Source: Candidatus Mesenet endosymbiont of Phosphuga atrata | GTDB taxonomy: Bacteria; Pseudomonadota; Alphaproteobacteria; Rickettsiales; Anaplasmataceae | Length of the DNA stretch: 64,000 nt | Assembly (NCBI RefSeq): GCF_964020175.1 | Contig: NZ_OZ026541.1 | Coordinates: 620,001 to 684,000, forward strand | Direction of reading: 5' to 3' | Shown: positions 18,581 to 28,791 of the stretch, in pieces | Layout of the letters: every line of letters starts with the position of its first letter | How positions within the stretch are numbered: position 1 is the stretch's first letter | Notes under the pieces: model-generated | Told to the model about the DNA's origin: nothing | The model's input: only the letters and a program-made list of their open reading frames with translations | Databases searched by the model: none | Position numbers and translations under genes: made by a program

Positions 18581-20911
18581 ATGAATGAGCCTGAGAACAT
18601 CAGTAATAAAAAATTGACTCTTGCTAGTTTTAATTTAAGCAAGGACAAGTGTAGTGATAGGCTTAAGTCTAGCTCTTCTGCTGACAATTTATATTCAGTT
18701 AAGGGTAGTACTGCAGTAGAAGTTAAAAGAAAGAGAAAAAATAATTCATTGGATTCTGTTTTACGAGGTGAGGATACTGATGGTTCTTTAACAAGGCAAG
18801 AGCAAGTTTCTAGGATAAATGCTTTTTATAATGCTGCGTTAACAAAACAAGAGGTGAAAAGCCATTATAAACAAGAAGATGAGCATATTGAAAAAGATGC
18901 AATAGAAGAAAATCAAAATTTGGAAGGTGTTAAATACGTTGATGATAGCAAGAAGAATATAAAAGAAACTGATCATGATAATCAAAAGTTTAAAAAAGCT
19001 AAACCGAATATAAATAAAAATCAATCCTCTAATACATACTTTAAACATGAAAAATTTGCTCTTGAAAAAGCCTTGGTACAAGATCAGAATGATGAACCAA
19101 GACGAACTTTTGGCATAAGAGCTAAAAAAAATAGGCGCCCTAAATCAATAAAACGCTCAAATATATCACGCGAAATTCTTATTCCAGATGAAATTACAGT
19201 GAGAGAACTTGCTAAGCGTATGGCAGAGAGAAGTAAGGATGTATTAAATGTTCTATCTAAAATTGGTAAAATTATTAAATTAGATGATTTTTTAGATCCA
19301 GATATAGCATGTGAAATAGCAGTGAGTTTCAATCATACTTTTAAAATGGTAGGTGGTTCTCAAGTGGAAGAAAAGATACTGCAAATCGATGAAAAGTTAC
19401 CTAAATTACCACGCCCTCCTATTGTTACATTTATGGGACATGTAGATCATGGTAAAACTTCTCTGCTTGATTTATTTCGTAAATCAAATGTTGCTGAAAA
19501 AGAATCAGGGGGAATCACTCAAAAAATTGGTGCGTATCAAACGATAACTCAAGGTGGTCATAAAATAACTTTCATAGATACACCTGGACATGAAGCATTT
19601 ACTGCAATGCGCGCATGTGGTACGAATGTAACTGATATAGTAGTACTAGTTGTAGCAGCAGATGATGGGATAATGACTCAAACAGTTGAAGCAATTAGCC
19701 ATGCTAAAGCTGCGAATGTACCCATTATAGCTGCAGTTAATAAAATTGATAAAGTGAGTAATGTAGAAGGTAGTGTAACAAAAATTGCCAATAATTTATT
19801 ACAGTACGATCTTATTCCTGAGACATTAGGTGGCGATGTTATAATTGTGCCAGTATCAGCAAAACAAAAAATAAATCTGGAAAAATTAGAAGAGGCAATA
19901 GTGCTGATTGGAGAATTAATTAATTTGAGAGCAGTTACTGATTGTCATGCTTCGGGAATAGTTATTGAGTCAAAAGTTGATAAAAGTCGTGGGATACTTG
20001 CAACTTTGGTAGTGCAACGGGGAACATTAAAAATAGGAGATATAATAGTTATAGGGAATGGATATGGTAAGATTCGTAGTATGTTTGATCATAATGGAAA
20101 AAATGAGAAGGTAGCTTTGCCTTCAGCTCCAATTGAAGTTGCTGGACTAGATATTATACCAAGTTCTGGAGATCAGTTTGTAGTTGTAGAATCTGAGAAG
20201 CAAGCACGTGAGGTTGTTGAGTATAGAAATAATTTAAGTAATAATAAAGTAAGCACTGACTCAATAGATATATTTAGTCAAGAAAATGATGTAACAAAAA
20301 TACCTATTATTTTGAAATGCGATGTTACAGGGTCAATTGAAGCAATACGTAATGCAATTGTTAAATTAAGTAATGAAGAAGTTAAAGTGAATGTTTTACA
20401 TAGCGGGATTGGAGTAATAACTGAGTCAGATATTCTACTTGCTGAAGCCTCACAAGCTATTATCTTAGCCTTCAATGTGAAGGCAGATTCAAGAGTAAGA
20501 GACCTTATAAAACAGAAAAAGATAGATATCCGTTTTTATGATATAATATATGAATTAATTAATGACATAAAAGATTTTCTAAACAGTAAACTAAAACCTG
20601 TAATACAAGAGCATAATGTTGGATTGGCCTCTGTTAGGGAAGTATTTAGTATAGATAAAACAATAAGTATTGTGGGTTGTCATGTGACAAGTGGTGTAAT
20701 AAAGAAGGGTGCATTAGTTAGATTAAAGCGTAATGACAAACTAATATGTGAATGTGAGGTTAAAATCTTACGTAGATTTAAAGATGATGTAAAGGAAGTT
20801 AAATCTGGCTTTGAATGTGGTATATCTTTAAGCGGTTGTACTGAAGTACAACCTAATGACACTATAGAGGCATTTGAACTGGTAGAAAAACAGGCAAAGC
20901 AATATGCATAG
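18581..20911 (+). CDS. infB: Translation initiation factor IF-2
   Basis: A GTPase that places initiator tRNA on the 30S subunit. The frame is open from a TTG at 18569 immediately after nusA; I prefer the ATG at 18581 because GAGTGGAT precedes it, but the TTG start cannot be excluded (780 versus 776 residues). The first ~200 residues are a charged, poorly conserved leader, followed by the IF2_N segment. The G domain has GHVDHGKTS (about 290-298 of the longer form), DTPGHEAF and NKID. Domains II, III and the tRNA-binding C-terminus follow. The 3' end overlaps rbfA by 8 bases. Confidence 0.96.
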   Translation: MNEPENISNKKLTLASFNLSKDKCSDRLKSSSSADNLYSVKGSTAVEVKRKRKNNSLDSVLRGEDTDGSLTRQEQVSRINAFYNAALTKQEVKSHYKQEDEHIEKDAIEENQNLEGVKYVDDSKKNIKETDHDNQKFKKAKPNINKNQSSNTYFKHEKFALEKALVQDQNDEPRRTFGIRAKKNRRPKSIKRSNISREILIPDEITVRELAKRMAERSKDVLNVLSKIGKIIKLDDFLDPDIACEIAVSFNHTFKMVGGSQVEEKILQIDEKLPKLPRPPIVTFMGHVDHGKTSLLDLFRKSNVAEKESGGITQKIGAYQTITQGGHKITFIDTPGHEAFTAMRACGTNVTDIVVLVVAADDGIMTQTVEAISHAKAANVPIIAAVNKIDKVSNVEGSVTKIANNLLQYDLIPETLGGDVIIVPVSAKQKINLEKLEEAIVLIGELINLRAVTDCHASGIVIESKVDKSRGILATLVVQRGTLKIGDIIVIGNGYGKIRSMFDHNGKNEKVALPSAPIEVAGLDIIPSSGDQFVVVESEKQAREVVEYRNNLSNNKVSTDSIDIFSQENDVTKIPIILKCDVTGSIEAIRNAIVKLSNEEVKVNVLHSGIGVITESDILLAEASQAIILAFNVKADSRVRDLIKQKKIDIRFYDIIYELINDIKDFLNSKLKPVIQEHNVGLASVREVFSIDKTISIVGCHVTSGVIKKGALVRLKRNDKLICECEVKILRRFKDDVKEVKSGFECGISLSGCTEVQPNDTIEAFELVEKQAKQYA

Positions 20912-21212
20912 AAAATTACAAATACAGTCAGTTTTATGTAGAGCAATTGCAAAGATCTTCATGGAAGGCAAAGTATGTAGCCATGGTGTTTCAGTTTCGA
21001 AAATTAATTTAAGTAATGATCTAAAAGTAGCAGACGTGTTTATAGCTTTGTCTTTTTGGAGTAAAGGAGATAAGCATTCTGTTTTAGCAGAAATAAAGCA
21101 ATCATCTTATTTTATATATAAGCTCTTGTTAAAAGATGTTAGCTTACGTTATGTACCAAAGCTAAATTTCAAATTAGATGATGATCAGCAGGAAACATAC
21201 AAAAATCAATAA
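20904..21212 (+). CDS. rbfA: Ribosome-binding factor A
   Basis: A 102-residue KH-fold factor needed for 16S 5'-end processing and 30S maturation. The opening ([18 protein letters not shown]), the central VSVSKINLSNDLKVADVFIAL strand and the closing LRYVPKLNFKLDD are characteristic of RbfA. The ATG overlaps the end of infB by 8 bases, which indicates translational coupling in the nusA-infB-rbfA operon. The gene converges with mnmA, with 14 bases between stops. Confidence 0.92.
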   Translation: MHRKLQIQSVLCRAIAKIFMEGKVCSHGVSVSKINLSNDLKVADVFIALSFWSKGDKHSVLAEIKQSSYFIYKLLLKDVSLRYVPKLNFKLDDDQQETYKNQ

Positions 21213-21226
21213 GAAGAAAAATGGAT

Positions 21227-22342
21227 TTAGTATGATATATAGCCACCTCCTAGAACTCTTTCCCCTAAATAGGCAACACAAGCTTGCCCTGGACTAATAC
21301 CAAAATAATCATTTTTTAAAATAACCTCAGTACTACCGCTTTCATTAGTAGGGTATATCCTTGCTATACTACCACTATGTAATGATCTAAGTTTTACAGT
21401 TACTTCTAGTCCCTCACTTGGAATTGGGTCTTTTGCTAGCCAATTTAATTCTCTTACAAAGAGTTTATTCTTCATCAGTTTATCTGCTGGTCCAACAATT
21501 ACTTCTTGGTTTTTGGCATCTATTTTAACTACATAAAGTGGCTCATGTGAAGATATACCAAGCCCTCTTCTTTGCCCAACTGTAAAATTTATTATACCGT
21601 TATGATAACCTAAGACTTGACCATTCACGTGCACAATTTTACCTTTTACTAAAGACTCAGGCTTCAGTTTAGCAATAGTGCTGGCATATTTATCAGCAAC
21701 AAAACATATATCTTGGCTATCAGGCTTTTGAGCAATTTTTAAATTAAAATATTCTGCAAGCTCTCTAACTTTATTTTTATGAAAAGCACCAAGAGGGAAA
21801 CGCAAAAATTTTAGTTGCTTAATTGTTGTTGCAAATAAAAAATAACTTTGATCTTTACTCTTATCTAAACCAGAATATAGTTGAACTTCTCCGTCCTTTT
21901 CTATTCTTCTAATATAGTGTCCTGTAACTAATGCATCAGCTTCTAAATTTTGTGCCACCTTAAGCAAATCACGAAACTTGACAGTCTGATTACATTTTAC
22001 ACATGGAATTGGTGTTTCTCCATGAGTATAATTTTCAATAAAATCATCTATAACTTCTTTTTGAAATATCTCTTTGTAGTTTAATACATAATGAGGGAAA
22101 CCAGAAGTTTCAGCAACACGCTTTGCATCATAAATATCTTGTCCGGCACAACAAGCACCCTTGCGAGCACCATTGTTACTACTATAGAGTTCAAGGGTAA
22201 TACCAATAACTTGATAGCCCAAATTATGAAGTAGTACCGCAGCTGTGCTACTATCGACTCCTCCAGACATTGCCACTACAACTTTTGTTTGTTTTGGTAT
22301 TTTATTTGCCAGTAGCGGTTCTATTTCAAATTCATTTATCAT
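21227..22342 (-). CDS. mnmA: tRNA-specific 2-thiouridylase MnmA
   Basis: A 371-residue enzyme that makes 2-thiouridine at position 34 of Lys, Glu and Gln tRNAs. The N-terminal PP-loop [11 protein letters not shown] (residues 21-31) binds ATP. The catalytic Cys pair lies in [14 protein letters not shown] and in SQDICFV. The C-terminal central and beta-barrel domains are complete. Start ATG at 22342 gives a normal N-terminus with a short 20-residue leader. The gene is a single unit converging with rbfA. Confidence 0.96.
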   Translation of the reverse strand: MINEFEIEPLLANKIPKQTKVVVAMSGGVDSSTAAVLLHNLGYQVIGITLELYSSNNGARKGACCAGQDIYDAKRVAETSGFPHYVLNYKEIFQKEVIDDFIENYTHGETPIPCVKCNQTVKFRDLLKVAQNLEADALVTGHYIRRIEKDGEVQLYSGLDKSKDQSYFLFATTIKQLKFLRFPLGAFHKNKVRELAEYFNLKIAQKPDSQDICFVADKYASTIAKLKPESLVKGKIVHVNGQVLGYHNGIINFTVGQRRGLGISSHEPLYVVKIDAKNQEVIVGPADKLMKNKLFVRELNWLAKDPIPSEGLEVTVKLRSLHSGSIARIYPTNESGSTEVILKNDYFGISPGQACVAYLGERVLGGGYISY

Positions 22343-22425
22343 CAGACTTACTGAAAGTTAACATTTTACTATATTTTAAAATAATTGAAATTAAGAATCT
22401 AATCTTTTAGGTTCTTTTGCAATCC

Positions 22426-23280
22426 CTATAAACAGCATATTTTTGTCTTATATAGTAAAAGCTTTATCTGCATTATTGGTGAAATTGTTCCAACCTCTTT
22501 ATTTATAATATCAAATTTTCTTCTACAAATGCGTTTTAGATAAAATTCTGCAAGGATGGGCATTAAAGCTATGCTAATAATTTCTTTTAGGATACTCTTT
22601 ATTAGCATTTTAACCTTATCTATGTGACTTTGTGTTACCTTTACCACATGTTCCACCACTCCCTTAAGAGCTAAATTGTTTTTGAAAGGTAGTGCATTTT
22701 CTATCCCTGCACTTTGTAAAAGCTCTCTAGGCAAAAGGGTTCTACCTTTGCTGTTTAAATATCTTTCATTACGCAAATTATTCATTAAACTCCAAGCAAT
22801 ACCGGAGTGATAGATTATTTGGTCTAAATCACTATCACAATCCTTAATATCTGCAGTAGTAAGAATCATCTTCATCAGATTTACTGTAGTTTTTGCTGCA
22901 TTATCCTCAAGCTCCTCAATATTTAAATATTCATCCTTACAAACTGCTTCCTCATAACCATCAAGATATTGATGGAATAAAGCTTCTGGAATATTAGTAG
23001 ACTTTATCACTACTTCTAATTCTTTTGTAATCTTATCAGCATCTGTAAGCTTGTTACTGTAGATCATCTCAATCTTTTCACGCCACCATTTAATGCGTAC
23101 AAGAGCAGTCATAATTTCGGTACTATTATACAATATATTGCTGATCTCTATGTTAAACGCAGATAAGACTAAGAAGTAGTATCTTATATCTCCTTTGGAG
23201 AACAATGCACAAACAAAACGATCTCTATCATTTTGACGGACGTAATCAACACAATATGAATCTATAGTGCTACTGTGCAT
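22426..23280 (-). CDS. Squalene/phytoene synthase-like protein (NDUFAF6-like)
   Basis: A 284-residue all-helical protein of the trans-isoprenyl diphosphate synthase, head-to-head superfamily. Recognisable pieces are the opening CVDYVRQNDRDRFVCALF, RIKWWREKIEMI (about 83-94), and the second-site region YHSGIAWSLMNNLRN (about 167-181), followed by LLPRELLQSAGI. The Asp-rich DxxxD motifs of true squalene or phytoene synthases are not evident. This fits the NDUFAF6-type subgroup, known in mitochondria as a complex I assembly factor. The start ATG lies inside the end of dxr, with a 19-base overlap, so the two genes are coupled. Confidence 0.8.
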   Translation of the reverse strand: MHSSTIDSYCVDYVRQNDRDRFVCALFSKGDIRYYFLVLSAFNIEISNILYNSTEIMTALVRIKWWREKIEMIYSNKLTDADKITKELEVVIKSTNIPEALFHQYLDGYEEAVCKDEYLNIEELEDNAAKTTVNLMKMILTTADIKDCDSDLDQIIYHSGIAWSLMNNLRNERYLNSKGRTLLPRELLQSAGIENALPFKNNLALKGVVEHVVKVTQSHIDKVKMLIKSILKEIISIALMPILAEFYLKRICRRKFDIINKEVGTISPIMQIKLLLYKTKICCL

Positions 23281-24449
23281 CTGCTAGAAACATAATTAGA
23301 ATTAATTAATCTTTCTGCTAAAATTCGACTATTAGAATCAAGATCAATAATATTATCGAGAGAATCAAAAAAATTAGCTGTGATTTTTACTGCTGCAAGC
23401 GTTTCTTGCACTATTTTTGCAATATCTAAAAAACCTATTCTTGACTCTACAAATGCACCTGTAGCAATTTCATTTGCAGCATTTAGTATTATGCTATTTG
23501 CATGTGGTGTGTTAGAACGCAATACTTCCATAGCTAATTTTAAAGCAGGAAACTGATTATAATCAGGTTCAAAAAATGTTAATTTTTGCTTAGTTAAATC
23601 CAGCTGTTTATTTGTTATACTTGACCTTCTAGGCCAAGACAACGCATAAGATATAGGGATATCCATATCGGGACATGCGAGTACTGCTAAATTAGATCCA
23701 TCTTTATAGGATACTACGCCATGTACTATTGATTCTGGGTGTATAACAACATCCAATTTACTTAGACCAACTGCAAATAAATTCTGAGCTTCAATTAATT
23801 CTAAAGCTTTATTCATCATAGTTGCACTGTCAATTGAATTTTTTTTCCCCATTTTCCAAATAGGGTGACTCATTGCATCACGCAATGTTACATTTTGCAT
23901 TTGCTCGTAAGTTAAATGTAAAAACGGACCACCGGAAGCTGTGAGCACAATTTTATCAAGGTTATAACTGCTATGAAAGATCTGAAAGATGGCATTATGT
24001 TCTGAGTCTATGGGAACAATTTTTACCTTATGCTCCTTTGCCTTTCTTAGCATAAACCCCCCACCACATATGATGCTTTCTTTATTTGCTAGAGCTATAA
24101 TCTTTGTTTTAGATTCTATGATTTTCATTGTTGGCATAAGTCCAGCAATGCCAACTATGGCAACAACAGCTCGATCTATAGGGATAGAAGCTGCAGCTGC
24201 AAGTCCTTCACTACCTGCTTCAACATTAATCTTTGTGTCAGATAAAGATTCCTTCAAATCTCTAAAAAATCTCTTATCAGCAATAACAACATTTTTTGCA
24301 TTTACTAAACGTGCCTGCCTTGCGAGTAATTCAAAATTTGAATCTGCAGTTAAAACTTCTACTTTATATTTGTTTGGATTTTTTAGCAAAAGCTGCACGG
24401 TCTTTTGTCCAATACAGCCTGTTGAACCAAAAACTGAAACTCTCTGCAT
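23262..24449 (-). CDS. dxr: 1-deoxy-D-xylulose 5-phosphate reductoisomerase
   Basis: A 395-residue enzyme of the MEP isoprenoid pathway that converts DXP to MEP with NADPH. The N-terminal NADPH motif GSTGCIGQKT (8-17) is present. The catalytic metal site is seen in IVPIDSEHNAIFQ, the flexible substrate loop in ASGGPF, and the C-terminal segment in HPESIVHGVVSY and MDIPISYALSWP. Length and motifs are normal. It is the upstream partner of the overlapping squalene/phytoene-synthase-like gene. Upstream lies a 700-base gap with a candidate RNA. Confidence 0.97.
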   Translation of the reverse strand: MQRVSVFGSTGCIGQKTVQLLLKNPNKYKVEVLTADSNFELLARQARLVNAKNVVIADKRFFRDLKESLSDTKINVEAGSEGLAAAASIPIDRAVVAIVGIAGLMPTMKIIESKTKIIALANKESIICGGGFMLRKAKEHKVKIVPIDSEHNAIFQIFHSSYNLDKIVLTASGGPFLHLTYEQMQNVTLRDAMSHPIWKMGKKNSIDSATMMNKALELIEAQNLFAVGLSKLDVVIHPESIVHGVVSYKDGSNLAVLACPDMDIPISYALSWPRRSSITNKQLDLTKQKLTFFEPDYNQFPALKLAMEVLRSNTPHANSIILNAANEIATGAFVESRIGFLDIAKIVQETLAAVKITANFFDSLDNIIDLDSNSRILAERLINSNYVSSRCTVAL

Positions 24450-24653
24450 TTAATTCTATAAATAAGATTATTTAAACGCAAAATTCTGCAAAGTAAATTT
24501 TGTTTTTTGTAGAGTAACTAATTCATTTCATAGTAAAAAAGAAAAAATTCAAAATGCTTAAAAATGTTATTCATAAGTATACATAATTCTCTGAGTTATT
24601 GTTTATTTTAGATATATTGTATTGATTTTTTAATCGACCTATTGTTGATTTAG

Positions 24654-24941
24654 TGCCAATCTGGAGAGGTGTACAACATCAGAGAGAGGAGCGTTTTTAG
24701 CCCTTTTCACGGATTCCCACCATGAGAGGACTACCAGTTGATAATTGGAAGCGCTATGGCTATATGTTTTAAGGCATATAACTATAAGGATATCAACCCT
24801 TACTCTAGGCAAAAGAGCCTAAAATAGCTAAAACTATTCAGTAGGTCGCCAAAGATCCTATTCAATATATTCAGATCTTTTTTTCCTATACATCTGCCAC
24901 TTTAAAGGCCGCCTCTACAGCCTCAATCTCTCCAGATTGGC
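24654..24941. ncRNA. Candidate ~288-nt structured RNA closed by a perfect 14-bp stem
   Basis: The gap between dxr and the ankyrin gene contains a segment with visibly higher GC than its flanks and no open frame. It is bounded by GCCAATCTGGAGAG (24654-24667) and its exact reverse complement (24928-24941). Inside are further local pairings: TAGGC/GCCTA around AAAAGA near 24816, and AAAGATC/GATCTTT near 24851-24881, followed by a T-rich run. This is the layout of a stable non-coding RNA with a long closing stem. It lacks the conserved boxes I know for RNase P RNA, tmRNA or SRP RNA, so the class is unknown. The strand cannot be decided. The flanks (24450-24653, 24942-25153) show nothing coding. 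Confidence 0.5.
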
Positions 24942-25153
24942 ATTCTCTTTATATCATATACATTCACAACCATGGAAGCAGAAAAATGTGTTTTTTGCAC
25001 TTTTTTAACTTTTTTTGCAAGTAAGCTTCAGGTTTGAGAAAATTTAACTTTAAAACCTAGAGCGCAATCAGTTTAATCCAAAATGAAAAATTCTTGATTT
25101 TTTAAATTAATTTATTAATATATTTATTTAATAATAAATTTAAAGATACTTTT

Positions 25154-25978
25154 ATGTTAACTAATCAAAATAAATCACAAGCTGAACTTGATCATAGTCT
25201 TTTTAAAGCTCTTTATAAAAGAGATATAAACGAAATTAAAAATCTATTAGAACAAGGTGCAAATGTTAATGCTGAAAATTTGAACGGAAGTAGTCCTTTG
25301 CATATTGCTATTCAGCATAATAGCAGTGTCATGATAATAAAAATGTTATTAGAATATGGTGCAAAAATTGACGCTTTGAATAGAGATGGTAGAACGCCTT
25401 TACATATCGCCGCATCAAAACGTAAATTAATAGCAACAAAAGAGTTATTAAAAAATGGAGCAAATGTTAATATTAAAGATTGTAATGGTATGACACCTTT
25501 AAAATTACATATTGAGGATAATACACAAAAACAACCCAAACTTCTTGGTAATATCACCTTTTTACTTTTAGTTTTTGGTGCTAACTTAATTGATGAAATA
25601 GATGATAACTCTATTTTTAATAAACGTATGAAAAAATTTAACAGAATAAAAAGTAAATACCCCAATTGTGCACAATTGATACAAGCAAATGAAGCTTCAA
25701 AAGCCACTTTACAATATAAAGATATTCAAAAATTAGATGAAAAACTTAAAAATATTAATAATTCTTATTATTTTTTTATATATGATGCACTACAAAACCT
25801 TAAGCAATACATGCTGGAAAAATCTACAGCACAATACATATCAGATTTATCTAATAGAGATACTGTACTTAATACATTACAAAAAGCTTATGCAGCACCC
25901 GTCAGAGAAATCTACAATAGAATTGAATTCACTAGCGTAACTATAGTCTTTCCTAAAATAAACGATAAACCTCAATAA
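25154..25978 (+). CDS. Ankyrin-repeat protein with IS-derived C-terminus
   Basis: A 274-residue protein with about three ankyrin repeats in its first half: NLNGSSPLHIAIQH, NRDGRTPLHIAASK and DCNGMTPLKLHIED, each followed by a KxLLExGAxVN-type helix. The second half is a helical, lysine-rich region without recognised domain. The last 12-13 residues and the stop codon come from the terminal sequence of an IS630-family element beginning at 25941, since the same bases recur at 37081. The native C-terminus has therefore been replaced. Ankyrin proteins are abundant in Wolbachia and often considered candidate effectors; the function of this one cannot be read. Confidence 0.8.
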   Translation: MLTNQNKSQAELDHSLFKALYKRDINEIKNLLEQGANVNAENLNGSSPLHIAIQHNSSVMIIKMLLEYGAKIDALNRDGRTPLHIAASKRKLIATKELLKNGANVNIKDCNGMTPLKLHIEDNTQKQPKLLGNITFLLLVFGANLIDEIDDNSIFNKRMKKFNRIKSKYPNCAQLIQANEASKATLQYKDIQKLDEKLKNINNSYYFFIYDALQNLKQYMLEKSTAQYISDLSNRDTVLNTLQKAYAAPVREIYNRIEFTSVTIVFPKINDKPQ

Positions 25979-26672
25979 TAGAGTTACCAACAAGAAGTAA
26001 TAAGTTTTCTTGTTGATACATTCTAGGTCTTAGCCAGCTTTTAATTGTGTGCCAGCAATTTTCAATTGGATTAAGATCTGGTGAATATGGAGGAAGATAG
26101 AGTAAATTGCCTTTTCAATTAATTCTCTTGTTTTAGCGGTTTTATTGCATTATCGATAACTATCGCACTGTAATTGTGGTAATAATATTTGTTCTAACCA
26201 CAGATTAAGCACCTCTTTGTCACAACCTCCAGTAAAGGTCAGAGGTGCAACAAATCTTCTTCCATCCTATTATGTTCTCGTCTTTTGCCAGTGCATGTAT
26301 TTTCTCTCCTCTTGTCCATATTCTCTATATAATCTTTCATCTCTTGATAAATTTTTTTTAATGTGATTTTTAGTTATTGTACCAAATTGCGCTTATTCCG
26401 AAACCAATTTCATCTCTGCCAACTGGATGCTTTTTACATATTCTTCTAGGGGTCTATTTTTCGTATGAAACCACTAGCTTTTGCTGGTTTTATCCGGCAG
26501 ATTGCTTTTTCAGCCATCTGTATAGTATTGCTATTCCAACAGCTCCACAACCTCAGCTTTCGACTTCCCTTTCTCAACCATAGATACCGCTTTCTCCCGT
26601 AAATCTAAGCTATCTCTTTATATACTAAAAATTTCATTATACCTTTATCACTTATTTTTGAAAGTACTATAG
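25941..26672 (-). mobile_element. IS630-family remnant, copy 1
   Basis: Bounded by CTATAGTCTTTCC at 25941 and GAAAGTACTATAG at 26660-26672, which are imperfect inverted repeats meeting TA dinucleotides, the target of IS630/Tc1-mariner elements. The transposase is on the minus strand and broken. The C-terminal DDE segment LNPIENCWHTIKSWLRPR is readable near 26020-26095. Internal deletions reduce it to about 730 bp, and it differs by indels and substitutions from the second copy at 37081. Confidence 0.8.
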
Positions 26673-27625
26673 TAACGAGGTATGAGTTAGGCCAAAGCAA
26701 AAAAAAACATGCTTCAAGTTCCAGAAATAATATTAAACCTCATGTTATATTTTCTCTGAGAATTGCGATAAACTGTACCAGACACCACTTAATCTGACAG
26801 TGACGAATTAACTGACAGAAGAATTTAAATATACTATCAGAATCCTGATTTAATATTTTTCTAAAAAGCAATATATCAAGAAAAGTTTGCATTGGCGTTT
26901 TATCATAGCAATATTTGTCTGATTGTCTCATTGTAAGAACGCAACCAACATCAATTTGCAGATCTTCTAAAGAACTATATTTCTAAAGATGATTTGCATA
27001 GTTTTGTGAAGCATTGGTCTGTGGAGAGTGGGTTTTGGTTCTAGAATGATCGATATGCCTAAATAAAGCTGATAATTTCACGCAATATTCTGTACCTCTA
27101 TCAGTCAAAATGCGCAATATCAAAGAATGCTATCATTTAGCAAGAGGTAATTGCTGTCTTATCGACTTAGCAAACGAGAATAAGTATCAATAAAAGTCTA
27201 GCTGGTAAATTCGCCCATTATATTACCCACGTAATATGTATCCTGAGAACCCAGATAACCTGAGTATCAATTTCACTATCTTTGTTCTTTCACTTTTTCT
27301 AAAGCTGTTAGAATTATTCCATCTTTTTGCTTCTAGTGCTTTAAGTCTTTTCTTAAAAGTCTCAACTATCCACCTTCAGATATTATTTTTTTCTCAGCTC
27401 ATTTTTTATATGCTGGAAATTCTGTTGCTATACAGATCTTTCTATGTCTTCCGAAACTCTGTTTGCAAACTTTCTTACTTATCTCATCTCCATTTTCGTA
27501 TAACTCCTTGAAGCGATAAAATTTGAATATCCCATACGCTTGTGACACATTTCCTAGTTGTCTTGCTAAAATCCTAATTTTAGTATTTTTGTTCTAAGTG
27601 TCAGTTCAAGTTTTATTTAATACAG
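26673..27625 (-). mobile_element. IS5-family tail plus IS481-family pseudo-element, copy 1
   Basis: Bases 26673-26745 are the end of an IS5-type element; the same bases recur inverted at 31283-31357. From about 26746 to 27625 runs a degenerate IS481 transposase on the minus strand. It includes the catalytic-region segment ILTDRGTEYCVKL around 27090-27115, SPQTNASQN near 27015, and a C-terminal piece at 26740-26931. Stops and frameshifts interrupt it. The part from 26711 to about 27590 appears essentially identical to 37881-38760 at a constant offset of 11170. Confidence 0.75.
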
Positions 27626-27631
27626 TTTATG

Positions 27632-28507
27632 CTATAAAGCGAATTTTTTAGCAGCTTTGAGTCTGTTAAAATCTTCTTCGGCATGATATGAAGATCTAGT
27701 TAATGGGCTTGATGATACCATTTGAAACCCCTTGGAATAAGCTGCATACTTATAATATTCAAATTCTTCTGGAGTAACATAGCGATCAACTTTGGCATGC
27801 TTAGGTGTAGGCCTGAGATATTGGCCAATTGTGATAAAATCGACATCAGCTGCTCGCAAGTCATCCATAACCTGCAGTATTTCCTCTTTCGCCTCTCCAA
27901 GACCAACCATAAGCCCAGATTTAGTAAAAATATCGCTATTATTTTGCTTAACTTTTTTAAGTAAAAATAAAGAATGAAAATAGCGAGCACGCGGTCTAAT
28001 TTTAGCATATAATCTAGGTACTGTTTCAACGTTATGATTATAAACATCTGGGCCCACTTTTGCTATTTTTTCAATTACCCCTTCTTTATTTAAAAAATCT
28101 GGTGTTAAAATTTCCACTGTTGTACTGGAATTAATTTTTCTTATTTCCTCTATACATCTGATAAATTGCTCAGCTCCACCATCTGGAAGATCATCCCTAT
28201 CAACAGAAGTAATTACAACATGCTTTAAACCTAGTTTTTTTACGGCAATTGCCAAATTTTCTGGCTCATGAGGATCAAGTTTATCAGGAATTCCTGTTGC
28301 AACATTACAAAATGCACAAGCACGCGTACACACTGATCCTAAAATCATCACTGTTGCATGACGTTTATTCCAACATTCTCCAATATTAGGACATGCTGCT
28401 TCTTCACATACTGTATGTAAATTATATAATTTAACTATATTTAAAGTTTCATTAAAAACATCACCAGATGGAGCTTTAACTCTTAGCCATTCAGGCTTAC
28501 TTTGCAT
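27632..28507 (-). CDS. lipA: Lipoyl synthase
   Basis: A 291-residue radical-SAM enzyme inserting two sulfurs into octanoyl groups on E2 and H proteins. The auxiliary cluster motif is [12 protein letters not shown] (residues 34-45) and the radical-SAM motif CTRACAFC lies at 60-67. The C-terminal RSSYHAEED holds the conserved Arg-Ser-Ser that ligates the auxiliary cluster. Length is normal. It is transcribed leftward right after rpmB (two bases between stop and start), so the two probably share a transcript, and it ends seven bases before the IS481 remnant. Confidence 0.97.
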   Translation of the reverse strand: MQSKPEWLRVKAPSGDVFNETLNIVKLYNLHTVCEEAACPNIGECWNKRHATVMILGSVCTRACAFCNVATGIPDKLDPHEPENLAIAVKKLGLKHVVITSVDRDDLPDGGAEQFIRCIEEIRKINSSTTVEILTPDFLNKEGVIEKIAKVGPDVYNHNVETVPRLYAKIRPRARYFHSLFLLKKVKQNNSDIFTKSGLMVGLGEAKEEILQVMDDLRAADVDFITIGQYLRPTPKHAKVDRYVTPEEFEYYKYAAYSKGFQMVSSSPLTRSSYHAEEDFNRLKAAKKFAL

Positions 28508-28509
28508 AT

Positions 28510-28791
28510 TTATTTATAAAAGTTTTCAAGTTGTATTTTTATTTTCTGCGCTCTTAATTTTAACTCCTCAAGCTCTACTTTCATCTTTTTTGCATCTGAT
28601 TCTTCAGAATTTGTTTCTACTTCCTGCATCTTCAGCCCAACTTTTTCAAGCTGTACTTCTATTTTAGGCATTTTTGCAATCAAATTTTTAAGTCGAATTT
28701 CGGTCTTGTGCTTTTCTGGTACCAACCCTTTTAGTTGTATTTCTATCTTCCTTATTTTTAAAACTAAACCTTTAAACTGGATCTCTATCTT
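28510..28791 (-). repeat. 42-bp tandem repeats inside rpmB
   Basis: The segment coding residues 97-189 of the L28 gene is a degenerate tandem array with a 42-base period (14 codons). The first three units ([42 protein letters not shown]) are the most similar. All units keep the reading frame. Confidence 0.8.

Larger units (their letters stand above)
25941..27625 (+). repeat. Long direct repeat, left copy (IS630-IS5 tail-IS481 block)
   Basis: The same order of three IS pieces recurs in the same orientation at 37081-38845. The IS481 part is almost unchanged between copies, while the IS630 part carries about 30 bases of net indel difference. The copies bracket about 9.5 kb including lipA, rpmB, the DsbD-like gene and cycM. 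Confidence 0.85.

Noticed and set aside
23989-24453. Plus-strand frame of 154 codons opposite dxr
   Set aside because: It lies entirely antisense to dxr, whose motifs are unambiguous, and begins and ends without sensible signals.
24654-24941. The structured segment as tmRNA, RNase P RNA or SRP RNA
   Set aside because: No tag frame or TTCGA T-loop, no GGAAGTCCGGG-type RNase P box, and no GGAAGCAGCC-type SRP loop are visible on either strand, so I left it unclassified.
27236-27511. Plus-strand frames of 91 codons at 27236 and 38406 with identical translations
   Set aside because: They are antisense to the IS481 transposase relics; their identity reflects the duplicated DNA, not a conserved protein.
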